Shown here one piece after another: positions 19,564-28,671 of a stretch of DNA of 64,000 nucleotides. Made by a program: the position numbers and the translations under genes. Source of the stretch: an uncultured SAR92 cluster bacterium (GTDB taxonomy: Bacteria > Pseudomonadota > Gammaproteobacteria > Pseudomonadales > Porticoccaceae); contig CABZOI010000002.1 in assembly GCA_902527245.1 (NCBI GenBank), forward strand, positions 1 through 64,000, in the 5' to 3' direction. Under the pieces are notes generated by a model that was not told where the DNA came from, did not search any database, and saw nothing but the letters and a program-made list of their open reading frames with translations. Position 1 is the first letter of the stretch. Each line of letters opens with the position of its first letter.

Positions 19564-20958
19564 TTGAGATTTATTAGTACAAGAGGAATTTCAGAGCCCT
19601 GCTCTTTCGAGGAAGCCGTGATGACTGGTTTAGCGACTGATGGGGGTCTTTACGTCCCAGAGTATCTGCCTCAATTTCCTGAGGATCTGATAACTTCTTG
19701 GTCTAGTTTAACTTATGAAGAGCTCGCTTTTAAGGTGATGTATCCGTTTGTAGAGGATAATATTGACGAGATTTCATTTCAAAGAATATTAGATAAGTCA
19801 TATGCTAAATTTAGGGACACATCTATTGCTCCATTAAAACAATTCGATGAAAAAAACTGGATTTTGGAGCTCTTTCATGGACCAACGCTTGCTTTTAAGG
19901 ATTTCGCTTTACAGTTTTTGGGTAATTTGCTGGACCATATTGTTGGGTCTAAAAATGAAAAATTAGTTGTTCTTGGGGCTACCTCCGGTGACACTGGATC
20001 AGCTGCAATTGAGGGATGCAAAGATTGTAGGAACATTGATGTATTTATTCTGCATCCTCATAATCGCGTTTCAGACGTTCAAAGACGGCAAATGACAACA
20101 ATTAATAAGTCCAACATACATAATATTGCTATTAGTGGAAATTTTGATGATTGTCAGGCAATCGTGAAAAAAAGTTTTTCTGAACAAGAATTTTTGAGAG
20201 GAGAGCGTCGATTAATTGCAGTCAATTCGATAAATTTTGCAAGGATATTAGCTCAAATTGTTTATTATTTTTGGTCATATTTACGGATTAACTGCCCAAA
20301 AGAAGGAATTATTTTTTCTGTTCCAACTGGCAATTTTGGGGATGTCTTTGCTGGTTACATAGCTCTTGGTATGGGATTACCAATCAAAAAGCTCATAGTT
20401 GCGACGAATTCAAATGACATCTTACACCGATGCATCAATAACAATGATCATTCGCCTAGGGAGGTAAATGCAAGCCTTGCCCCGAGTATGGATATCATGA
20501 TTTCGAGTAATTTTGAACGTCTTTTGTTTGATGCATTCGAAAGAGACTCTTCAAAAATAAGAGAGTTGATGGAGAAAGTAACAAACTCATCTATACAGTT
20601 AAGTGAGCGCAGTATCCTTTCAATAAGAGACAACTTTTGGAGTTATCGATGTGATGACAGAGAAATAGTCTCTACCATAAAGTCCTTCTATAAAAAAAAT
20701 AATTACTTATTAGACCCTCACACAGCTATCGGTGTTTCTGCATCCATGGCATATGAGGATGATGCGGGGATTCCTATAGTTACTTTATCTACTGCTCATC
20801 CTGCTAAGTTCCCTGATGTTTCGAAATATACAAATCTTCTTACCCCAGAATTACCTGAGCATCTTAAATCTATATTATTAGATGAAGAGTATTATTCAAT
20901 TGTAGATAATTGTCAGAATAGAGTTGAAAGCTTTATATCTAAGAAGCTTTTTACATAA
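19564..20958 (+). CDS. thrC: Threonine synthase
   Basis: This 464-residue PLP enzyme converts O-phosphohomoserine to threonine. The PLP lysine is Lys112 in HGPTLAFKDFALQ. The phosphate-binding Gly/Thr/Ser motif is LGATSGDTGSAA, and VPTGNFGD supports ring binding. It belongs to the longer fungal/E. coli type of threonine synthase. The start is TTG at 19564, with a weak ribosome-binding site. It is in an operon with hom. Confidence 0.96.
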   Translation: MRFISTRGISEPCSFEEAVMTGLATDGGLYVPEYLPQFPEDLITSWSSLTYEELAFKVMYPFVEDNIDEISFQRILDKSYAKFRDTSIAPLKQFDEKNWILELFHGPTLAFKDFALQFLGNLLDHIVGSKNEKLVVLGATSGDTGSAAIEGCKDCRNIDVFILHPHNRVSDVQRRQMTTINKSNIHNIAISGNFDDCQAIVKKSFSEQEFLRGERRLIAVNSINFARILAQIVYYFWSYLRINCPKEGIIFSVPTGNFGDVFAGYIALGMGLPIKKLIVATNSNDILHRCINNNDHSPREVNASLAPSMDIMISSNFERLLFDAFERDSSKIRELMEKVTNSSIQLSERSILSIRDNFWSYRCDDREIVSTIKSFYKKNNYLLDPHTAIGVSASMAYEDDAGIPIVTLSTAHPAKFPDVSKYTNLLTPELPEHLKSILLDEEYYSIVDNCQNRVESFISKKLFT

Positions 20959-20997
20959 TCTAGAGTCTTATTATTAGGAGAATTACAGAGGATTAGT

Positions 20998-21183
20998 ATG
21001 TTTGACGACACAAAATTATCAAAGGAAGATCAAAAGAGAGTGGACGCATACTTGAGTTCCGGTTTTAACAGTGTGAATAGGGCACCTTTCAGACCATTGA
21101 GATTACTAATCTTGATTTGGGTGGTAGTAGCTGCTTTAGGTTTGATAAGTTGGTATATAGGCAAACAGGCTGGTTACCTCTAG
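20998..21183 (+). CDS. DUF3094-like small single-helix membrane protein
   Basis: This 61-residue protein starts with a charged segment (MFDDTKLSKEDQKRVDAYLSS), then a short basic linker (RAPFRPLR) and one membrane helix (LLILIWVVVAALGLISWYIG). The LSKEDQKRVDAYLSSG...PFRPLRLL pattern resembles DUF3094 proteins (PF11293) known from Pseudomonas-like bacteria; this match is from memory. A ribosome-binding sequence precedes the ATG. Its function is unknown. It lies between thrC and an epoxide hydrolase. Confidence 0.75.
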   Translation: MFDDTKLSKEDQKRVDAYLSSGFNSVNRAPFRPLRLLILIWVVVAALGLISWYIGKQAGYL

Positions 21184-21212
21184 GATTAAGTATTCCCCAG
21201 AGTCTTTTATCT

Positions 21213-22163
21213 ATGAAATTTTTCGATATTTGTACTAAGGCACTGGTTCCAACAAATGGAATAAAACTTGAAGTTTACGAAGCTGGAAAGGGCGGCATAC
21301 CCATAGTTTTGTGTCACGGTTGGCCTGAGTTAGCATTCAGCTGGCGCTATCAAATACCTATTCTGATTGATATGGGATTTCATTGTATCGTACCAAACCT
21401 AAGAGGATATGGTAATTCGAGTAAACCAACAGAAGTAGACTCTTATAATGCTGTTAATCTGTCCGAAGACCTTAATGGGCTACTCGATCATTATGGATTA
21501 GAGAGAGCTTTTTTTGTGGGGCATGATTGGGGTGCATGGTTGCTTTGGCATTATGCATTACTGCACAAAAACAGGGTATATGGATTAATTAATCTATCTG
21601 TGCCATTCCGCCCACGTGATTTATCCGACCCAATCGAATTTTGGGAAAAGGTGCTAGGAGAGGACTTTTATATTGTCCACTTCAATAAGAAACCAAACTT
21701 GGCTGTTTCTTCATTTAATAAAAATCCTGAGAGAGTATTACGAAACTTATATCGAACTGAGCATTGGTTGGATGATGAAAAAAAAGATGATAGTTACAAC
21801 ATCATTAAATCTGGAGATCTTGATTACAATGTCGGCAAGCTTGCCATGAGTGATGAAGAGCTTAAGGTTTTTGTTGATGTATTTTCCAGAGGTGGATTTG
21901 AAGCTCCTTGTAATTGGTATAGGAATATTAGCAGAAACTGGAGGCTAATGGAGGGAGTTCCTCAAACAATTGAGATAAATACACTGATGATATATGGCAA
22001 ATACGACATGGTGCCGAAAGTAGATATGTCAGAGTCCGTGAAAAACTTAGATATTGTTACTTTAGATTGTGGGCACTGGATTCAGCAAGAAAAGCCACGT
22101 GAGACTAATGAAGCTTTATCTAAGTGGTTGAATGTTCAAAAGGTAAACTACGGATTCATATGA
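21213..22163 (+). CDS. Epoxide hydrolase-type alpha/beta hydrolase
   Basis: This 316-residue protein is an alpha/beta hydrolase with the epoxide-hydrolase set. It has HGWPE at 35-39 (oxyanion loop), the Asp nucleophile Asp105 in GHDWG, a lid segment ending PCNWYRN with a likely activating Tyr, and a C-terminal GHW His. Haloalkane dehalogenases share the Asp, but the HGWPE motif and NWYRN favour epoxide hydrolase. ATG 21213 is preferred; the open frame extends upstream into the DUF3094-like gene. Its stop overlaps the recJ ATG (ATGA). Confidence 0.87.
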   Translation: MKFFDICTKALVPTNGIKLEVYEAGKGGIPIVLCHGWPELAFSWRYQIPILIDMGFHCIVPNLRGYGNSSKPTEVDSYNAVNLSEDLNGLLDHYGLERAFFVGHDWGAWLLWHYALLHKNRVYGLINLSVPFRPRDLSDPIEFWEKVLGEDFYIVHFNKKPNLAVSSFNKNPERVLRNLYRTEHWLDDEKKDDSYNIIKSGDLDYNVGKLAMSDEELKVFVDVFSRGGFEAPCNWYRNISRNWRLMEGVPQTIEINTLMIYGKYDMVPKVDMSESVKNLDIVTLDCGHWIQQEKPRETNEALSKWLNVQKVNYGFI

Positions 22164-23896
22164 CTGTAGAGATACATAAAAGGGTTTATGATCAAAAATT
22201 ACTTGGTAGCCTAAATCTCGACAATGAAATTTTAGAGAGAATTTTTCTTTCTCGAGGAATCACTCGAGCCGAAGATTTAAATAAAAGTTTAAAAATACTC
22301 CCAAATCCCAAACTGTTAAAAAATATCGATGCGGCCATGAATCGACTTTTCTCTGCTTTGATGAACGATGAAATTGTGATGGTAATTGGAGATTTTGACT
22401 GTGATGGCGCATCGAGTACTGCTTTGATGATGCTTGCTCTATCTGAGATGGGTTTTAAAAATATCAAGTTTCTTGTACCTGATCGTTTTAAATTGGGTTA
22501 TGGACTGACTGAGGGCGTAGTTGATCTGGCAATCGACAATAAGACTGATTTGATAATAACCGTTGATAACGGAATATCGAGTATATCTGGTGTGCAGTAT
22601 GCTCGATTAAATAATATTGATTGCATCATTACAGATCATCATATTGCCCCAGATTCGCTCCCGCAAGCTGTCGCAATTATCAATCCAAATCAGAAAAATT
22701 GTAATTTTCCGGCGAAAAATTTGGCAGGTGTAGGTGTCGCTTTCTTTTTTATTGCAGGATTCCGAACGTTTTTACGAGAGAAGAACTGGTTTGAAGAAAA
22801 TAATATTGAAGAGCCATTTCTAGCAAACTATCTTGATTTAGTTGCCCTTGGAACAATTTGTGATGTTGTGCCTTTGGATAAGGTAAACCGATGCTTAATT
22901 TATCAGGGAATTCAGCGAATTCAGAATGATAAATGTAGACAGGGTATCAAAAAATTGGTGGATTTAACTGGTTTAAAGATAAAACTTATCTCTTCAGAAG
23001 ATATAGGGTATCGAATAGGGCCTTACCTTAATGCTGCAGGAAGATTAGATGATATATCTCTGGGCATCAAATGCTTAGTTTCTGAAAATTCAGAGGTTAC
23101 AAAAACTATTGCAGCTGAGCTGGAACAATTAAATCATCGCAGGAAAACCCTTCAGCAAGAGATGGAGAAAGAGGCCAATCATGAAGTTGAAGCATTAATA
23201 TATGATCAAAAATTAGAACTTCCAGAAGTTATCTGTTTATTTAAAAAAGATTGGCATGAGGGAATAATAGGATTGATTGCCTCTCGTATGAAAGAAATTT
23301 TTGATAGGCCAGTAGTCGTTTTCACCTTATCAGAATCAGGAGATGTAAAAGGCTCAGCTCGGTCTATCAATGGATTCCACATTAGAGACGCATTAGAAAA
23401 GATATCAGAAAAAAATGAGGAGTTAATAATAAAATTCGGTGGTCATGCAAAAGCTGCAGGTCTTACTATCAGAGAAGATGGATTTGAAATATTTCAAAAT
23501 TATCTCATTGAAATTTTCCATGAAATGTTTGGATCAAGAATAGCAGGAAAGAAATTATCGACAGATGGAAATCTGCCTAGCGAATATATGAATCTTGAAA
23601 TGGCAAAGTTGTTGAAAGATTCTGGCCCTTGGGGAGAAGGATTTCCCCGACCAAGTTTTGAGGGGTATTTTCATGTGTGTAATAAAAAAACCGTAGGTCA
23701 AAAACATATTCGATTGGATCTTTCACCAATGGACAACCGTTCTTTAATAATACCTGCTATTTATTTCAACGCCGATTTGGCTTTTTGGGAAAATCTAGAG
23801 GCAGACCAAATCTTTTGCATCTACGAGCTTGACGTCAATTTGTATCGGAATTTTGAATCTTTGCAGTTATTAGTTCGATTTTGCAAACCACACTAG
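22160..23896 (+). CDS. recJ: Single-stranded-DNA exonuclease RecJ
   Basis: This 578-residue DHH-family protein is the 5'-3' single-strand exonuclease of recombination and repair. It shows GDFDCDGAS with metal-binding Asp78, Asp80 and Asp82, the DHH motif at 159-161 (TDHHIAP), and the DHHA1 motif GGHAKAAGL near residue 430. A C-terminal OB-like domain follows. The start ATG overlaps the previous stop, indicating coupled translation; starting here removes twelve non-conserved residues from the longer open frame. Confidence 0.95.
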   Translation: MTVEIHKRVYDQKLLGSLNLDNEILERIFLSRGITRAEDLNKSLKILPNPKLLKNIDAAMNRLFSALMNDEIVMVIGDFDCDGASSTALMMLALSEMGFKNIKFLVPDRFKLGYGLTEGVVDLAIDNKTDLIITVDNGISSISGVQYARLNNIDCIITDHHIAPDSLPQAVAIINPNQKNCNFPAKNLAGVGVAFFFIAGFRTFLREKNWFEENNIEEPFLANYLDLVALGTICDVVPLDKVNRCLIYQGIQRIQNDKCRQGIKKLVDLTGLKIKLISSEDIGYRIGPYLNAAGRLDDISLGIKCLVSENSEVTKTIAAELEQLNHRRKTLQQEMEKEANHEVEALIYDQKLELPEVICLFKKDWHEGIIGLIASRMKEIFDRPVVVFTLSESGDVKGSARSINGFHIRDALEKISEKNEELIIKFGGHAKAAGLTIREDGFEIFQNYLIEIFHEMFGSRIAGKKLSTDGNLPSEYMNLEMAKLLKDSGPWGEGFPRPSFEGYFHVCNKKTVGQKHIRLDLSPMDNRSLIIPAIYFNADLAFWENLEADQIFCIYELDVNLYRNFESLQLLVRFCKPH

Positions 23897-23906
23897 GACT
23901 CCAGAG

Positions 23907-24788
23907 TTGTTAGATTTTAAAGAGATCCTTAAAGCAGATTTATTGCTAATTACAACTGCAGTTATCTGGGGTTTTGCCTTTGTTTTTCAGACACTTGGGC
24001 TTGAGTTTATCGGGCCAATCACTTTTGTGTTTTTCCGATTTCTAATAGCGAGCATCATTTTCTTGGTTTTATTCAAGTTTGGCATGAAAAATGAGTCAAA
24101 ATTGCATGATAGTTCTTTGGATTATTACTCAATAATTCTAGGAATCATTATGGTAATTGGAATGTTATTTCAACAAATTGGGCTTCAGTACACTACCGTT
24201 GCTCGAGCAGGCTTTGTTACGAGCCTCTACATAATTTTTGTTCCTTTACTCGGGTTGTTCCTCTCTATTAAAACTGATTTATTAACACTCATTGGGATAG
24301 TTGTAGCATTAATTGGATTCTATTTGCTTGCAAATATAAATCCTGAAGAATTCTTATTTGGTGATTTATTAATGTTGGCAAGTTCTGTTTTATGGGCATC
24401 ACATGTGCTTATAATAAGTAGAATCGCAAGACTTGTTTCTATTGTTCGGGTGATGACAATACAGTTCGTTACAGTTGCCGTGATAAGTGGTGTATTGATG
24501 CTTCTCTATGAGTCATGGTCAATTAATGACTTGGCGCGAGCAACATACTCCCTCCTGTTTGTTGCAATTTTATCTTCATGTTTAGGATTTTCGTTTCAGG
24601 TGCTTGCTCAAAGGAAAGCACCGCCTTCACACTCGGCTTTGATATTAAGTACGGAAGCAATTTTTGCCGCCCTTGGCGGGTGGTTAATTTTGAACCAGAA
24701 TTTGAGTGGACTCGAGATTTTTGGATGTTTATTGATACTTTTGGGCGGAATCATATCTCAAGCAAAGATATTTAAAAAAGCTTTGTAA
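23907..24788 (+). CDS. EamA/DMT family transporter
   Basis: This 293-residue protein has two EamA repeats of five helices, ten membrane segments in all. The N-terminal repeat starts LLLITTAVIWGFAFVFQTLG, and the second starts GDLLMLASSVLWASHVLIIS. The family exports metabolites such as amino acids. The substrate is not recognisable. The start is TTG at 23907 with AGGA eight bases upstream, overlapping the recJ stop. It ends 10 bases from convergent tesA. Confidence 0.88.
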   Translation: MLDFKEILKADLLLITTAVIWGFAFVFQTLGLEFIGPITFVFFRFLIASIIFLVLFKFGMKNESKLHDSSLDYYSIILGIIMVIGMLFQQIGLQYTTVARAGFVTSLYIIFVPLLGLFLSIKTDLLTLIGIVVALIGFYLLANINPEEFLFGDLLMLASSVLWASHVLIISRIARLVSIVRVMTIQFVTVAVISGVLMLLYESWSINDLARATYSLLFVAILSSCLGFSFQVLAQRKAPPSHSALILSTEAIFAALGGWLILNQNLSGLEIFGCLLILLGGIISQAKIFKKAL

Positions 24789-24798
24789 TCGAAAATTA

Positions 24799-25395
24799 TT
24801 AATTTATTAAATGAATTATCGATGCTTTTACCACATCTTTTATCATATCTTGCGCTTTTGCTGTTGGATGAATGCCGTCTGGTTGGATGTAATCAGGGAC
24901 AGATATAAGGCTCTCAAAGTCAAAAGAGATTGCATTAGTATTGTGTTTAAGAGTTAGGTCTGTGAATACCTTTTCAAATGCTGTCGCATATCGTTTGCCA
25001 TAGTTTGGTGGGATACGCATTTTGAATAAAATAGGAACGATGTCTTTCTCAATACAAAGGTTAATCATTTGATCTAAGTTGTTTTGCATTGATCTCAAAG
25101 ATTGCCCTCTCAATCCATCATTCCCACCAAGCTCGATTATCACGTAATCTGGATTCTTTAACTCTATTAACCGAGGTAACCTTGATAGTCCGCCTTGAGT
25201 CGTATCGCCACTGATGCTTGCATTTATAACTCTGTATTCAGGTTCAAGCTCTTGGGATAGCAGATGGACCCATCCTTCCTCTGTTTTCATACCGTATCCA
25301 GCACTAAAACTATCTCCTAAAACTAATATCGTTGATCCGTAGGTTAATGACGGAAGTAACGAAAATAGAAAAAGTATTAGTTTAATCTTGGGCAA
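24799..25395 (-). CDS. tesA: Acyl-CoA thioesterase I / lysophospholipase L1 (TesA, GDSL family)
   Basis: The 198-residue protein has a signal peptide (about residues 1-20) and is an SGNH/GDSL hydrolase. The catalytic Ser is Ser29 in LGDSFSAGYG. Block II is INASISGDTTQGGL, block III is ELGGNDGLRG, and block V is DGIHPTAKAQ with Asp and His. It acts in the periplasm on thioesters and lysophospholipids. It is divergent from ybbA-ybbP, as in E. coli. The start is TTG with AAGGA upstream. Confidence 0.92.
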   Translation of the reverse strand: MPKIKLILFLFSLLPSLTYGSTILVLGDSFSAGYGMKTEEGWVHLLSQELEPEYRVINASISGDTTQGGLSRLPRLIELKNPDYVIIELGGNDGLRGQSLRSMQNNLDQMINLCIEKDIVPILFKMRIPPNYGKRYATAFEKVFTDLTLKHNTNAISFDFESLISVPDYIQPDGIHPTAKAQDMIKDVVKASIIHLIN

Positions 25396-25480
25396 TTATT
25401 TTCCTTAAAATTAAAAAAGTTTGGACTAATGGGTATATACTTTTTATGCACAACTTATTTTAACATTATTTGAAAACTTT

Positions 25481-26146
25481 ATGATTATTGCTTCCAATCT
25501 AAGTAAGTCAGTCCAGTCTCCAGAAGGAACACTGAACATTCTATCTGATATAAATTTGAGCATTATGGAATCTGAAAGTCTCGCAATTGTGGGGCCATCT
25601 GGGTCAGGTAAATCTACACTTCTTGGAATTTTAGCCGGGCTGGACACGCCTACCTCTGGAGATGTGGTTATAAACAATAAAAATATTGTATCGATGAGTG
25701 AGGAGGAAAGAGCAAAGTATCGTTCAAAATATGTCGGTTTTGTATTTCAGTCGTTTCATTTGTTGCCTGGGCTTACAGCAATCGAAAATGTATCACTACC
25801 ACTTGAAATAAAAGATATTCCAAATACCGCTAGCCTTGCAAACGATTATCTTGAAATGGTTGGATTAAAAAATAGGGCACGTCATTATCCTCAGCAACTC
25901 TCGGGTGGTGAGCAACAGCGAGTTGCAGTTGCAAGAGCTTTTGCATGCCAACCAAAAATTTTATTTGCAGATGAACCGACTGGTAATTTAGATCAAAAGA
26001 CTGGAGCTAAATTGTCAAATTTACTTTTTGAACTTAACAAGAGTCAAAAGACGACACTAATTTTAGTAACACATGACATGCGACTTGCGAGCAGTTGTGA
26101 TAAAACGCTTAATTTATCTGACGGTAAGGCTGTGCCTAATAAATAG
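25481..26146 (+). CDS. ybbA: YbbA-type ABC transporter ATPase
   Basis: This 221-residue protein is an ABC ATPase of the LolD/MacB type. It has Walker A GPSGSGKST at 38-46, the Q-loop FVFQSFHLLPGLTA, the signature LSGGEQQR, Walker B ILFADEPTGNLD, and the H-loop VTHD. It pairs with the permease downstream, 15 bases away. In E. coli ybbA-ybbP lies beside tesA in the same way; the partner and substrate remain uncertain. Confidence 0.92.
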   Translation: MIIASNLSKSVQSPEGTLNILSDINLSIMESESLAIVGPSGSGKSTLLGILAGLDTPTSGDVVINNKNIVSMSEEERAKYRSKYVGFVFQSFHLLPGLTAIENVSLPLEIKDIPNTASLANDYLEMVGLKNRARHYPQQLSGGEQQRVAVARAFACQPKILFADEPTGNLDQKTGAKLSNLLFELNKSQKTTLILVTHDMRLASSCDKTLNLSDGKAVPNK

Positions 26147-26161
26147 TATTAGAAGATAGAT

Positions 26162-28669
26162 ATGCTTTCATTAAAAATACTTCTCAGAGCCTTGCGTGCT
26201 GGAGAGCTTAAAACAATTTTTATTTCATTATGTCTTTCTGTCGCAGTTGTTGCGGCTGTCTCTATTTTTGCTGAGCGGATTGAAAAAGCAATAGTAAATG
26301 AATCAAAAGAATTATTGGGAAGTGACTTCATTGTCAAAAGTAGCAAGCCTATTCCGCAAGTTTGGATTGAATATGCAGTTAATCGTAATATTGATGTAAG
26401 TAGGACACTTTCTTTCGCTTCAGTTGTTTTTTTTAATGAAAATATGCACCTCGCATATATTAAGGCTGTTGAGAGTAATTATCCTTTGAGAGGAAGCATT
26501 TTAACCTCTCAACTTCCATTTACATACGATGTAAAACAAATGGAAGAGTTTACATCCGGTCCAAAAGTAGGCGAAATATGGGTAGAATCAAGGTTATTAC
26601 CAATCTTAGATGTCGAAATTGGCTCTCAAATTGATATTGGTGAATCCTCTTTAACGATAACTAAAATTTTAATCGAGGAGCCAGAGGGTCCATCATTTTC
26701 TATATTGGGCTCGAGAATTCTTATGAATTTTGCTGATGTAGAATCAACAAATGTAGTTCAGCCAGGTAGTCGAGTTACACATAATCTGCTTGTTGCTTCA
26801 TCTGAAGAATCAGATATCAATAGTTATGTTAGTTGGGTAACAGAAAAAATGAGTCCTCATGATCAACTGATTAAACCAGAGGAAGCTCAAGAAAATATTT
26901 CTTCGACTATCGATAGAGGGAGAGTATTTTTGCTGCTTGCGGGCAGTATAGGTATCGTTTTAGCAGCGGTAGCGCTAGCGATGGCAAGTCATCTTTTTGC
27001 AACGAAACAAAAAACACAGGTAGCTCTTTTAAAGAGTTGGGGTTTGACGGAGTCGAGAGTTCGAAAGCTTTATGTCAATCAAAGTCTTTTTCTTGGTTTT
27101 GTTGGATCCTTTATAGGTTTATTTTTGGGATATATATTTCACTTATTCTTGATTGATATAGCTCGAGAATGGCTACCCACTATGCTACCCAATCCCGGAT
27201 TACAAAGCTTTCTAATAAGCATATTCACTGGTATTGCGTGTGTAATTGGTTTTATTCTCCCGGCACTTTGGCATCTCCCGAAACAGCCTCCAATATCGAT
27301 TCTAAAGGATGATGGAATGGGTCAATCAACTAGCATTATGGTGCGATTGATTGTGGGATTGTGTGTGATTATGGTCTTACTCTTTTTATATAGTAAAAAT
27401 GTCAGCATTACATTTGCAATGACGTTGGGAGTGTTATCTATTTCTACGATGGCGGCTCTGGTTGGTGGTTCCCTTTTTAGCATTGCGCTAGCCATGGGTA
27501 AATCAACGGGAGGATTTTTTAGAATAGGATTATCTAATCTATGGAGAAGAAAGAGTCATAACTTGATTCAATTAATCGGATTTTCATCGGCCATTTTCTT
27601 ATTTCTCGTTCTTGCGATTATCCGCAATTCACTGTTGGACGAGTGGCAACTGCAAATTGATGATGACTTACCCAATCACTTTTTCATCAATGTAAATGAA
27701 GATGATATTAAAGAAATTGATGATTATGCAGCTAAAAGTAAAGTTTCAAGTGCCGGATGGTACTCAATGACGAGAGCTAGAATAACATCTATTAATAATG
27801 AGCTTATTACTGAGGATCAAAGAGAGGCACATAGAGCTTATGACCGAGAGTTAAATCTGAGCTGGAGTGAAGATTTGCCAGCCGGTAACGAAGTGTCAAG
27901 TGGAAGTTGGTGGAAAGTAGATAATACAGAGAGTGCGGCTTCGCTGAAAGGAGACATTGCTCCAGTGTCTGTTGAGCATGATCTTGCGGGTGAGCTTGGT
28001 CTAAAGTTGGGTGATGTTATTACTTTTAGTGTTGGAGGTTTGAGTTTTGATGCAGAGGTTAGTAACACGAGAATACTTGATTGGGAAAAGATGACACCAA
28101 ATTTTTATTTTTTATTCCCTGAGGGGGCGTTAGAGGGTTTCCCCAGAACATCTATGACAAGTATGTATATACCTATTGAAAATAAAAGAATTATCAGTGA
28201 AATTTTGCGTGAGTATCCTACCATTCAAGTCATTGAGCTTGATAAAGTATTTGAAACAATAAAGAAAACAATAAATCAAGTAACGAGAGCCCTCGAGGCA
28301 ATGACCGTGTTGATTTTATTCTGCGGAATTATGGTACTGATCACGTCTGTCCATTTATCGATTAGTGAGCGAATGCGTGAGAGTGCTGTGCTTAGAACTT
28401 TTGGATGCGCTCGTAGGGATGTAGTTGTGGTTCAACTAATAGAGTTTCTTGCATTAGGACTTGTTTCAGGTCTTCTAGGTGCTCTTGGCGCGGAAATCGC
28501 AGTAGGAGTATTGTCGAGCACAGTTTTTGACTTTTCATTTAAGCTCCATCCTTGGATATGGGGTTTTGGACCATTATTAGGGATGGCCATAATAGCAATA
28601 TTTGGAATTATTTCTTGCAAATCGGCAATCTCGTCACCGCCTTTATCAACGTTAAGATCTTTTAATTAA
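26162..28669 (+). CDS. ybbP: YbbP-type ABC transporter permease (FtsX domains)
   Basis: The 835-residue protein has an N-terminal membrane helix, a large periplasmic region, and two FtsX/MacB-like membrane blocks. Helix groups lie around residues 250-420 and 690-830, each with the FtsX pattern (LLLAGSIGIVLAAVALAMASHL, and ERMRESAVLRTFGCARRDVV). The family uses ATP hydrolysis as a mechanical signal or to remove lipids or lipoproteins. It is paired with YbbA. Its 3' end is two bases from the convergent kinase gene. Confidence 0.92.
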   Translation: MLSLKILLRALRAGELKTIFISLCLSVAVVAAVSIFAERIEKAIVNESKELLGSDFIVKSSKPIPQVWIEYAVNRNIDVSRTLSFASVVFFNENMHLAYIKAVESNYPLRGSILTSQLPFTYDVKQMEEFTSGPKVGEIWVESRLLPILDVEIGSQIDIGESSLTITKILIEEPEGPSFSILGSRILMNFADVESTNVVQPGSRVTHNLLVASSEESDINSYVSWVTEKMSPHDQLIKPEEAQENISSTIDRGRVFLLLAGSIGIVLAAVALAMASHLFATKQKTQVALLKSWGLTESRVRKLYVNQSLFLGFVGSFIGLFLGYIFHLFLIDIAREWLPTMLPNPGLQSFLISIFTGIACVIGFILPALWHLPKQPPISILKDDGMGQSTSIMVRLIVGLCVIMVLLFLYSKNVSITFAMTLGVLSISTMAALVGGSLFSIALAMGKSTGGFFRIGLSNLWRRKSHNLIQLIGFSSAIFLFLVLAIIRNSLLDEWQLQIDDDLPNHFFINVNEDDIKEIDDYAAKSKVSSAGWYSMTRARITSINNELITEDQREAHRAYDRELNLSWSEDLPAGNEVSSGSWWKVDNTESAASLKGDIAPVSVEHDLAGELGLKLGDVITFSVGGLSFDAEVSNTRILDWEKMTPNFYFLFPEGALEGFPRTSMTSMYIPIENKRIISEILREYPTIQVIELDKVFETIKKTINQVTRALEAMTVLILFCGIMVLITSVHLSISERMRESAVLRTFGCARRDVVVVQLIEFLALGLVSGLLGALGAEIAVGVLSSTVFDFSFKLHPWIWGFGPLLGMAIIAIFGIISCKSAISSPPLSTLRSFN

Positions 28670-28671
28670 TT

